From the NCBI GenBank assembly GCA_021850085.1, contig JAJZRZ010000078.1, positions 1 to 7,666 on the forward strand: a DNA stretch of 7,666 bases. The letters run 5' to 3'. Below are positions 1 through 5,354 of the stretch, one piece after another (position 1 is the stretch's first letter; every line of letters begins with the position of its first letter). The translations under genes were made by a program, and so were the position numbers. This stretch comes from Actinomycetes bacterium (GTDB lineage Bacteria; Actinomycetota; Coriobacteriia; Anaerosomatales; Anaerosomataceae). Under the pieces are notes generated by a model. The model saw only the letters and a program-made list of their open reading frames with translations, did not search any database and was not told where the DNA came from.

Positions 1-923
1 CTCCAGCGCGTCACGGCGGAGAAGTGCTCGAGGCCCGAGCCGAGCACCGGGGCCTGCGCGAGTTGAGGCGTCACGGCCCGCCAGATCACGTCCCGCTCGG
101 TTCCCAGCGTGGAGATCGCGTGGCGGAACCCGGTGCCGAGGAGCCCTTCGGAGCCGGCAAGCCACGCGACGCTCACGCCCAGGGAGAGCGCCGAGGGGAT
201 GGAGCCGAGCACCGCCGAGGACGGCCGACGCTCGGAAAGACGGCTGATGAGAACCGCGAAGATCACGGCTGCGCCGACGCCCAGGAACCCCGTTCGCGAG
301 CTCGAGAGGGAGAGAGCCGTGGCCGTGAATAGCGCGCTGCTCGCGTAGGCGAGCTTCACGCGATGGTCGCGCGCGATGACCGCGCCCGTGACGGAGGCTA
401 GGATCGCCACGGCGAACAGCGTCCCCGCCGAGGAGGAGTTGTCGAAGAAGCCGGCGGCGAACCCCTGCATCCGCTCGGCCCCGTACGTCAGGCTCTCCAC
501 CAGCAGCGCAGCCGCGAAGAAGACGCCCGAACCCGAGACGGTGGCAAGCGTCCGGCGAAGCGCGCGCGTGTCCGCGCACACGAGTCCGGCGAGAATCCAG
601 ACCGCTGCCAGAAGCCACATGGCGGCGCCGTTATGCTGCCCGGTGAGTCCGAAGAAGGCGACCGCGGGGTTGGCCGACCACAGCGACGCGATGCCGAACC
701 ACAGCGCCGCAAGCGACATGGCACCCGCGGCCACGATGGCCGACCTGGATGCTTTCGGCGGAGAAGCGAGCACGCCTGCCACGCACAGAGCGCCGCCGAG
801 CACGAGGCCGCCTGCCGTGACGATGCCCGCGTTCAGCGCGTCGGGGAAGAAAGCGGTCAGGACGAAGGAAGTCACTGCGAGGTATGGGTAGGAACGGGAC
901 AGATGGCTGGCGTAGCGTGACAT
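1..923 (-). CDS. O-antigen ligase/polymerase-family membrane protein, N-terminal part
   Basis: Read on the minus strand from ATG at 923-921, the frame is open for 307 codons to the window edge, so the C-terminus is missing. The product is a polytopic membrane protein with repeated hydrophobic spans, roughly residues 15-31, 34-53, 64-81, 100-117, 131-146, 166-184, 190-206, 212-227 and 240-257. Several stretches resemble the Wzy_C/O-antigen ligase superfamily: SLWSANPAVAFFG (80-92), DNSSSAGTLF (161-170), SLSSSRTGFLGVG (205-217), and ERDVIWRAV (276-284) followed by PVLGSGLEHF (292-301), the usual R..W then G.G..F pattern before the large periplasmic loop. Such proteins join or polymerise lipid-linked glycans at the outer face of the membrane. 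Ligase and polymerase cannot be told apart from this part. No strong ribosome site precedes 923; an in-frame ATG at 953 would add ten residues. Family fairly sure, precise role unknown. Confidence 0.75.
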   Translation of the reverse strand, partial: MSRYASHLSRSYPYLAVTSFVLTAFFPDALNAGIVTAGGLVLGGALCVAGVLASPPKASRSAIVAAGAMSLAALWFGIASLWSANPAVAFFGLTGQHNGAAMWLLAAVWILAGLVCADTRALRRTLATVSGSGVFFAAALLVESLTYGAERMQGFAAGFFDNSSSAGTLFAVAILASVTGAVIARDHRVKLAYASSALFTATALSLSSSRTGFLGVGAAVIFAVLISRLSERRPSSAVLGSIPSALSLGVSVAWLAGSEGLLGTGFRHAISTLGTERDVIWRAVTPQLAQAPVLGSGLEHFSAVTRW

Positions 924-1088
924 GTGCGTCCATTCGCGCGGCGGCGCGACCATTCTCGCACAGCTCGCTCTCTTCGTTCGGTTCTGTCGACCCGCAGGCG
1001 TCGGTCACCGTGGAGGGGTGGCGTCTGGGGCCAGGAAGAGAGCTTCGTTTGAGTACTCGACGGCGCCCTTCCTGAGAACCGCGTCGCG

Positions 1089-1117
1089 TTGCCGCCGCCA
1101 CCCGAGGTCGCTATACT
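1089..1117 (+). promoter_or_regulatory. Sigma70-type promoter of tRNA-Ser
   Basis: TTGCCG at 1089-1094 and TATACT at 1112-1117 are separated by exactly 17 bp. Transcription would start near 1124, giving a leader of about 19 nt before the mature tRNA 5' end. Both hexamers are close to the vegetative consensus, and the position directly upstream of a tRNA supports the call. Confidence 0.7.
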
Positions 1118-1142
1118 CGCGTTCGCGCCTATGGCGTGTCGC

Positions 1143-1235
1143 GGAGAGGTGGCAGAGCGGTTGAATGCGGCGGTCTCGAAAACCGTTTATGGGGCAACCC
1201 CCCATACGAGGGTTCGAATCCCTCCCTCTCCGCCA
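1143..1235 (+). tRNA. tRNA-Ser (anticodon CGA)
   Basis: A complete class II tRNA can be folded by eye. The acceptor stem is GGAGAGG (1143-1149) with CCTCTCC (1225-1231), then discriminator G and an encoded CCA (1233-1235). The anticodon stem is GCGGT/ACCGT (1170-1174/1182-1186) with loop CTCGAAA, giving anticodon CGA at 1177-1179, which reads UCG. The long variable arm TATGGGG/CCCCATA (1188-1194/1200-1206) is diagnostic of serine among such tRNAs. The T arm is GAGGG, loop TTCGAAT, CCCTC (1208-1224). It has its own promoter and terminator, so it is a single-gene unit. Confidence 0.97.
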
Positions 1236-1247
1236 GAAGCTGGACAA

Positions 1248-1294
1248 ACGTCGGCCCGGACTCCTGACCAGGAAGCCGGGCCGACGTGCGTTTT
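1248..1294 (+). terminator. Intrinsic terminator after tRNA-Ser
   Basis: A perfect 12-bp stem, ACGTCGGCCCGG (1248-1259) with CCGGGCCGACGT (1276-1287), closes a 16-nt loop that has its own small TCCT/AGGA pairing. GCG and then TTTT (1291-1294) follow. It starts 12 nt after the tRNA CCA and should end the tRNA transcript. Confidence 0.85.
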
Positions 1295-1301
1295 CGGGCG
1301 T

Positions 1302-1323
1302 TTCGCCCCGAATTCGCCCCGAA
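1302..1323. repeat. Tandem 11-bp duplication
   Basis: TTCGCCCCGAA occurs twice head to tail (1302-1312, 1313-1323) just beyond the tRNA terminator, in non-coding DNA. TTCGGGCG at 1293-1300 can also pair with the first copy, with one bulged C. No function is evident. Confidence 0.6.
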
Positions 1324-1463
1324 TGGGAGCGCCAAGGTACAAGATTCCTGCGGCGAAGCGCAGGCCGGATCTCACACCGCGGTCCTCGCGACAGTGCTAT
1401 CCGCTTTGGCGGAGTCTCTCCCAATACGTCGTTGCTCTAGATGCAGTCAGGGGAGTGAGGGTG

Positions 1464-1907
1464 GTGACGCCACTGTGGACCATCGGCTACGAGGGGTTCA
1501 CGGCTGACGAGTGGCTGGACTCGCTGGCTGCCAGCGGAGTGCAGACCGTGGTCGACGTCCGTGAGATGCCGCTGAGCCGCAAGCCCGGATTCTCGAAGAG
1601 CCGCCTTCCTGACGCCCTGAGAGCGCGAGGCATCGAGTACGTACACCTTCGCTCCCTCGGCAATCCGAAGGAGTACCGGCATCGCCTTCGAGATGGTTGG
1701 TCCTTCGATGAGTTCGAGCGCGAGTTCCGGTGCGTTCTGGAGCAGCAGACAGAAGCGCTTGAGGCCCTGTCCTCGATGGCGCTCAGTGAGCGAGTGTGCC
1801 TTGTCTGCTTCGAAGAGGATCCGACTCGATGCCACAGGAGCATCGTTGCCGAGTATGTAGCCTCGCGCACGCCGGAGCTGCGCGTCAGTCACCTGCGTTA
1901 CGCGTGA
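1464..1907 (+). CDS. DUF488 family protein
   Basis: The 147-residue product matches the small DUF488 family. It has the N-terminal WTIGYEGFTADEW (5-17), VVDVREMPLSRKPGFSK (29-45), the HLRSLGNPKEYR block (61-72), and the C-terminal CFEEDPTRCHRSIVAEYV (115-132), whose Cys115, Cys123 and His124 form the family's conserved Cys/His cluster. The biochemical role of DUF488 is not settled; a nucleic-acid or small-molecule enzyme role has been suggested. Two GTG codons (1461, 1464) are possible starts. GGGAG at 1451-1455 sits 8 nt before 1464 and 5 nt before 1461, and I chose 1464. The open frame continues upstream through the tRNA, which is not coding. The next gene begins 3 bp after the stop, implying co-expression, but that partner is broken. 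Complete and apparently intact. Confidence 0.85.
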   Translation: MTPLWTIGYEGFTADEWLDSLAASGVQTVVDVREMPLSRKPGFSKSRLPDALRARGIEYVHLRSLGNPKEYRHRLRDGWSFDEFEREFRCVLEQQTEALEALSSMALSERVCLVCFEEDPTRCHRSIVAEYVASRTPELRVSHLRYA

Positions 1908-1910
1908 TCA

Positions 1911-2366
1911 ATGCGGATCGCGATCACAGTCAAGACGTATCCGAACCCAAGCACGAAGTACTCCGAGACTGTCTGCACGGCAGGCGTCGACTTGGACAAC
2001 AACAGATTCGTCCGGCTCTACCCCGTGCGACTGCGCGACCTTCCACTACTCCAGGTGGTTCAAGAAGTGGGACATCGTTGACGCGTCATGCATGCACAAG
2101 AAGAGCGATGTGCGCGGCGACACGTGGACTCCAGATCCCGTTTCGATTCGTCCTGTGGGCAACTTCCACCGCGGCAAGAAGGTCGACTGGGACAAGCGGG
2201 ATGCTCTGGTGCTGCCGCATGCTACAGATATAGAGACCTTGTGTGCTCGCGCGGAGTCCTTTCAGGGCTCGATCGGCATTGTGCGAGGAGAGCCTGTTCG
2301 ACGCCAAGAAGCGTCCACTGATGAAGATACCCTGGTCGTTCCGCTACAGATTCGAGGCGGCCAGCG
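1911..2366 (+). pseudogene. Decayed partner gene of DUF488 (frameshifts and truncation)
   Basis: An ATG 3 bp after the DUF488 stop begins MRIAITVKTYPNPSTKYSET and continues through VCTAG and RFVRLYPVRLRDLP, which I recognise from memory as the start of an unnamed family often found beside DUF488. That frame hits a stop at about 2080. The continuation YSRWFKKWDIVDAS, then RPVGNF and WDKRDALVLPHATDIETLCARAESFQGSIGIVR, lies in the next frame from about 2047, so a +1 or -2 change occurred at 2040-2050. A second switch near 2284-2291 gives SLFDAKKRPLMKIPWSFRYRF in the third frame, apparently with codons lost at the junction. Similarity stops by about 2350, so the 3' end is missing as well. No function can be assigned; calling it a pseudogene depends on the sequence being correct. 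Confidence 0.7.
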
Positions 2367-2371
2367 ATGTC

Positions 2372-2566
2372 TTAGCGGACGCGCCGGTGGATGGACTTGA
2401 TCAGGCCGAAGAGGACGAATCCGCCAACGAGTGACAGCAGCGCTGCGGCTGCGTGGGCATGGGCGGCGCGGGCGCGACGCTCCCGAAGAGCGGCTTGGGT
2501 GAAGTCGTCATCCTGGAAGCGGGGGTCGTCGACCGCGCTCAGGGCGCGTCCGTGGCAGCATTTCAT
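2372..2566 (-). CDS. Small single-span membrane protein (MKCCHG)
   Basis: This 64-residue ORF begins 29 bp after the padR stop on the same strand. It has a strong ribosome site, AAAGGA with 6-7 nt to the ATG, so it is probably the second gene of the padR transcript. Residues 1-25 are polar and acidic and open with Cys3-Cys4-His5. Residues 26-37 are basic (RERRARAAHAHA), residues 38-56 form one hydrophobic helix (AAAALLSLVGGFVLFGL), and the tail KSIHRRVR is basic. No family is recognised. Gene context points to an accessory of the PadR/exporter module, and the N-terminal Cys-Cys-His could bind metal; both are inference. Its 3' end abuts the decayed gene on the other strand, and no terminator is seen after it. 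It could be a spurious ORF, but the ribosome site and the helix argue for a gene. Confidence 0.65.
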   Translation of the reverse strand: MKCCHGRALSAVDDPRFQDDDFTQAALRERRARAAHAHAAAALLSLVGGFVLFGLIKSIHRRVR

Positions 2567-2595
2567 GGCAGTTCCTTTCGTGGTTGTGTGGTTGG

Positions 2596-3084
2596 CTACT
2601 CGTTGCCGGCAAGCATCAGATAGATGCTCTTCCGGGCGGCGGCGAGGGTATCGGCTGTTCTTGCGATGTAGTCGTCGTTCCCGGTTCTTGCGACCTGGAC
2701 GGTCGCGCTCATCAGGCCATGGAAGGCGTCACGCAGCCGGCGCGAGCCGTTCGAATCCTCGGCCATGTCCTCCCACGGCGCTTGCTCAGGGAGCATGGCC
2801 GCATGCTTCCGGCCGAGTTCGGTGAGCGAGAAGACTCGCTTGCCGCCAGACTCCGTGCTCGAGACCATCTTGCTCTGCTCCAGCGCCTGCAGGGCGGGGT
2901 AGATCGAGCCGGGGCTTGGATTCCATGCGCCGCCGCTTCGCTCGGAGAGCTCTTGGATGATCTGGTAGCCGTGCATGCTCTGCTCGTTCAAAAGTGCCAT
3001 CACGGCCGCCTGTACGTCGCCTCGCTTTGCGCGTTGTACGGGTAGGCGGATCTCGCCGTGACCGTAGTGCCCGTGTGCGTGCAT
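2596..3084 (-). CDS. PadR-family transcriptional repressor
   Basis: The 162-residue product has the PadR winged-helix domain at about residues 20-93: RGDVQAAVMALLNEQSMHGY, a QIIQELSER helix, the recognition region SPGSIYPALQALEQ and the wing ESGGKRVFSLTELGRK. A C-terminal helical segment (about 105-160) would form the dimer. PadR proteins are ligand-responsive dimeric repressors that often control adjacent efflux genes. The start is placed at ATG 3084 because GAGGGAG lies 5 nt upstream of it; a GTG at 3090 directly abuts that ribosome site and is unlikely. The N-terminus MHAHGHYGHG has four histidines in ten residues, a tail seen in other actinobacterial PadRs and a possible metal site. It is divergent from the exporter genes, and its own promoter overlaps one of two inverted 21-bp boxes, so autorepression is likely. 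Confidence 0.93.
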   Translation of the reverse strand: MHAHGHYGHGEIRLPVQRAKRGDVQAAVMALLNEQSMHGYQIIQELSERSGGAWNPSPGSIYPALQALEQSKMVSSTESGGKRVFSLTELGRKHAAMLPEQAPWEDMAEDSNGSRRLRDAFHGLMSATVQVARTGNDDYIARTADTLAAARKSIYLMLAGNE

Positions 3085-3115
3085 GGTCACTCCCTCGCTC
3101 TTGATCGACGTAATG

Positions 3116-3136
3116 CGATATATCGCTAACTATCGG
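3116..3136. promoter_or_regulatory. Probable PadR operator, padR-side box
   Basis: This 21-bp box is the exact reverse complement of the one at 3197-3217. It contains the palindrome CGATATATCG (3116-3125) and a further TATCG at 3131-3135. It covers the leftward -10 hexamer and the predicted padR start site, where a bound repressor would block transcription. Assignment to this PadR rests on position and symmetry only. Confidence 0.7.
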
Positions 3137-3158
3137 TGAGAAGCGAGAGACGTGCCAA
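3129..3158 (-). promoter_or_regulatory. Promoter of padR and the small membrane gene
   Basis: On the minus strand, TTGGCA (3158-3153, five of six consensus bases) is followed after 18 bp by GATAGT (3134-3129, four of six). Transcription should start near 3122, leaving about 38 nt before the padR ATG. The -10 lies inside the operator box. Every element is repeated at the same spacing on the other strand. Confidence 0.6.
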
Positions 3159-3174
3159 ACGACCGCCGTCCCCT

Positions 3175-3204
3175 TTGGCATAGCGCTCGCTATCTGCCGA
3201 TAGT
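3175..3204 (+). promoter_or_regulatory. Promoter of the exporter operon
   Basis: TTGGCA (3175-3180), an 18-bp spacer and GATAGT (3199-3204) mirror the padR promoter exactly. Start of transcription is expected near 3211, inside the operator box, giving a leader of about 108 nt before the adaptor GTG. The two -35 hexamers stand back to back 16 bp apart. A small palindrome, ATAGCG/CGCTAT (3180-3193), falls in the spacer. Confidence 0.6.
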
Positions 3205-3217
3205 TAGCGATATATCG
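3197..3217. promoter_or_regulatory. Probable PadR operator, exporter-side box
   Basis: This is the inverted copy of the 3116-3136 box. CGATA occurs at 3198 and again at 3208, one helical turn apart, and the second is part of the palindrome CGATATATCG (3208-3217). TATCGG is repeated in tandem at 3213-3224, extending the site slightly beyond the perfect copy. The box overlaps the -10 and start site of the exporter promoter. Confidence 0.7.
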
Positions 3218-3271
3218 GTATCGGTCCAAGCCGATCGTCGACTTCTGTCAGCACACCGAGCGGAGACTCTA

Positions 3272-3322
3272 ATGCCCTTAGTCGTGGCTGTTCCACTGCA
3301 TGTAACCGGACGGCGGTCGTGA
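3272..3322 (+). CDS. Possible 16-residue leader peptide
   Basis: ATG at 3272 is preceded by GGAG (3262-3265) with 6 nt spacing and encodes MPLVVAVPLHVTGRRS. Its TGA (3320-3322) overlaps the GTG start of the adaptor gene (3319-3321). The adaptor GTG has no clear ribosome site, so ribosomes ending the leader could re-initiate there. The peptide has no recognised family; it may matter only as a translation device. Confidence 0.4.
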   Translation: MPLVVAVPLHVTGRRS

Positions 3323-4665
3323 GCGCGAGGACGGCCGGCTCCGGCCGCACGAGAAAGCTGTGGATCGCCGGCGCTTCGGCTGTCGTGCTGATCGCTGTGG
3401 TCGTGCTCGGTGCGATCACGATTGCGCGGGCCCGGAATCCCGCCGTTCCCGCGTTTGTCAGTGAAACGGCCAAGACCGAGACGCTGACAGTGCTCGTGAC
3501 CGCTGACGGTGACATCCGGGCTGCAAAGCAGACCTCAGTGGATCCCACGGTGGGCGGGGACATCGAGGAGGTCTTCATCGAGCTTGGTTCTGTAATCAAG
3601 GCTGGCGACACTCTTTTCACGATTGCGTCCGATGACGTCGATTCCGCGCTCTTGCGCGCGAACGCATCGCTTGCGCAGGCGAAACAGTCCGTGGCCCAGG
3701 CGAACCAGATGCGCGCACAAGCGGACCAGACATCGGCGCAGTCGCATCTCACGGTCGTCCAGGCCCGAGCTTCGGAGCTTCAGGCGCAGCAGGCGCTCGA
3801 CGCGGCATACGCAGCTCCGGCAGCAGTGTCGGGTAGCGCCGAGAAGATCGAGCTTGCGAAGCGGCAGCTCGAGTCGGCGCAAGCAGCATTGGCCTCCGCC
3901 GAGGCCGGTACGAAGTCCGCCCAGGCCGCACGCACCACTGCCGAGGCCGCGATCGTGGCGGCCAAAGCGGGACTCGCATCGGCGCAAGGCGCGTACGACG
4001 CGGCTGAGCGCGATGTTGCCGCCACCGTTGTGACCGCCCCCGTTGACGGTCTCGTCACCGGTCTGTCGCTCACCGCGGGCGGCTCCGTTGCGGCAGCATC
4101 CCCGTCCGCAAGCCTCGCAAACGCCGGCATGGGCGCGGCCACGGGCGCCTCTTCGGCATCCTCCTCCGCCGTGGTCATCTCGGATGTCAGCGTGCTCGAC
4201 GTCCGGGCGGCCGTTAATGAGGCGGACCTGCCCAAGATCGCTGTGGGCCAGAAAGCCACGGTCCGGGTCGACGCCCTGCCCGACGTGGATATCGCTGCCG
4301 AGGTGACGTGGATCTCACCAAACGCGACGTCATCCTCAGGCGTAGTGTCCTACGACGTGGATCTTCGTCTCGATGAGCACGCCGAGGCGGTCAAGCCGGG
4401 CATGACGGCGACCGCGGAGATAACAGCGGCCGTGATAGAGAACGCGACAGTCGTGCCGAGCCAGGCGATACGTGTGGACGGCTCGAGCAGGTACGTCGAG
4501 GTGGTCTCGAACGGCTCAAGGATCAAGACCATCATCACCACCGGGGCGAGCAACGCCGAGTTCACGCAGGTGCTCGCCGGCATCGAGCCCGGTGACGAGG
4601 TCGTGATGGACGACGACCCGGAATCTCCCGCGCCGGCGGGCATGATGCCCTTCGGGGGCAACTGA
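3319..4665 (+). CDS. Membrane-anchored periplasmic-adaptor-like subunit of MacAB/YknXYZ-type exporter
   Basis: This 448-residue HlyD/MacA/YknX-type adaptor links substrate and permease on the outer face of the membrane. The order is: an N-terminal anchor helix (14-37) after a basic TRK; the first lipoyl half around GGDIEEVFIELGSVIKAGDTL (79-99); a long Ala/Gln-rich alpha-hairpin (about 104-236) turning at 165-175 (AAPAAVSGS); the second lipoyl half VTAPVDGLVTGLSLTAGGSV (238-257); a Ser/Ala/Gly linker (258-283); a beta-barrel (284-371); and a membrane-proximal domain with VVPSQAIRV (378-386). The R..L..S docking motif used by TolC-dependent adaptors is not visible at the hairpin tip, which fits a monoderm pump. 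GTG 3319 is the only usable start before the anchor. The gene overlaps the ATPase start by one base. Confidence 0.92.
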   Translation: MSARTAGSGRTRKLWIAGASAVVLIAVVVLGAITIARARNPAVPAFVSETAKTETLTVLVTADGDIRAAKQTSVDPTVGGDIEEVFIELGSVIKAGDTLFTIASDDVDSALLRANASLAQAKQSVAQANQMRAQADQTSAQSHLTVVQARASELQAQQALDAAYAAPAAVSGSAEKIELAKRQLESAQAALASAEAGTKSAQAARTTAEAAIVAAKAGLASAQGAYDAAERDVAATVVTAPVDGLVTGLSLTAGGSVAAASPSASLANAGMGAATGASSASSSAVVISDVSVLDVRAAVNEADLPKIAVGQKATVRVDALPDVDIAAEVTWISPNATSSSGVVSYDVDLRLDEHAEAVKPGMTATAEITAAVIENATVVPSQAIRVDGSSRYVEVVSNGSRIKTIITTGASNAEFTQVLAGIEPGDEVVMDDDPESPAPAGMMPFGGN

Positions 4666-5354
4666 TGGAGCCTATCGTCCACGTGCGTGACCTGACGAAG
4701 ACATACGTGTTCGGCGATACCGAGACGCACGCGTTGCGGGGCGTCTCCTTCGAGGTGCGCAAGGGCGAGTTCGTGGCGCTCATGGGGCCGTCGGGCTCGG
4801 GGAAGTCCACGCTCATGAATCTTTTGGGGCTGTTGGATACGCCCACAAGTGGAAGCTACCAGCTCGGCGGCGTGGATGTTCACTCGCTCGGCGATGATGC
4901 ACTTGCCGATGCGCGTTCCAGCCTGATCGGCTTCGTGTTCCAGTCGTTCAACTTGCTCAAGCGAGCAACCGTGATGCGCAACGTGATGTTGCCGATGGTC
5001 TACTCCGAGGTACCCGAGCGCGAGCGTCTGCCGCGTGCGCTGGCCGCGCTGGAGGCGGCAGGGTTGGAGTCATCGCTCCATGCAAAGCGGTCGAATCAGC
5101 TGTCAGGCGGACAGATGCAGCGTGTGGCGATCGCTCGCGCCCTGGTGAACGACCCTGCATTGATCCTTGCCGATGAGCCGACGGGAAACCTGGACACCGC
5201 AACCGGCGAGTTCATCCTCAAGACCTTTGAGAACCTTCGCGATCAGGGCCGGACGATCGTGCTCATCACTCACGAGGCGGATGTGGCCAGGCATGCCGGC
5301 AGGACGCTACACATCCGGGACGGTCTGATGTACGAGGAAAGCGATGCAGCATGA
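4665..5354 (+). CDS. ABC transporter ATPase, MacB/LolD/YknY type
   Basis: The 229-residue nucleotide-binding subunit energises the exporter. All catalytic elements are present: Walker A GPSGSGKST (41-49), Q-loop Gln93 in FVFQSFNLL, signature LSGGQ (146-150), Walker B ALILADE (165-171), D-loop NLD (175-177) and switch His203. EPTGNLDT (171-178) is typical of the MacB/LolD/FtsE subfamily, which works with FtsX-like permeases. Length is normal for the family. The start ATG overlaps the adaptor stop (TGATG), and the end overlaps the permease start (ATGA), so the three proteins should be made in coupled amounts. It is intact and presumably active as a dimer under the membrane. Confidence 0.95.
   Translation: MEPIVHVRDLTKTYVFGDTETHALRGVSFEVRKGEFVALMGPSGSGKSTLMNLLGLLDTPTSGSYQLGGVDVHSLGDDALADARSSLIGFVFQSFNLLKRATVMRNVMLPMVYSEVPERERLPRALAALEAAGLESSLHAKRSNQLSGGQMQRVAIARALVNDPALILADEPTGNLDTATGEFILKTFENLRDQGRTIVLITHEADVARHAGRTLHIRDGLMYEESDAA

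Noticed and set aside
24..348. Short plus-strand ORFs at the left edge
   Set aside because: Both lie opposite the continuous minus-strand ligase frame and show charged, low-information translations.
376..891. A 171-codon plus-strand open frame
   Set aside because: It is antisense to the ligase-type gene. Its Ala/Pro/Ser-rich translation is what the complement of a GC-rich membrane gene gives. It has no ribosome site and no recognisable motif.
967..1043. A 9-bp inverted repeat, GCTCTCTTC at 967-975 and GAAGAGAGC at 1035-1043
   Set aside because: The arms are 59 bp apart, short, and show no promoter overlap; likely chance in this intergenic stretch.
1005..1424. Minus-strand ORFs crossing the tRNA, and a suspected integrase C-terminus at 1295-1400
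   Set aside because: Strings such as EGFEPSYGG and GGIRTLVWG are typical false translations of tRNA-Ser antisense. The rest shows no recombinase catalytic residues.
1089..1463. Upstream extension of the DUF488 frame from ATG 1131 or earlier
   Set aside because: It would translate straight through the tRNA-Ser gene and its terminator; the DUF488 homology begins only at about 1473.
1208..2450. A second copy of the tRNA-Ser 3' end as an attachment-site duplicate
   Set aside because: I searched by eye for the GGTTCGAATCC and CCTCTCCGCCA strings downstream and found no second copy in the window.
2391..2825. A 144-codon plus-strand frame opposite the small membrane gene and padR
   Set aside because: The translation is Arg/Ser-rich without motifs, and the opposite strand carries well-supported genes with ribosome sites.
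2786..3229. A 147-codon minus-strand frame over padR and its control region
   Set aside because: It is out of frame with padR, covers both operator boxes and promoters, and has no family motif.
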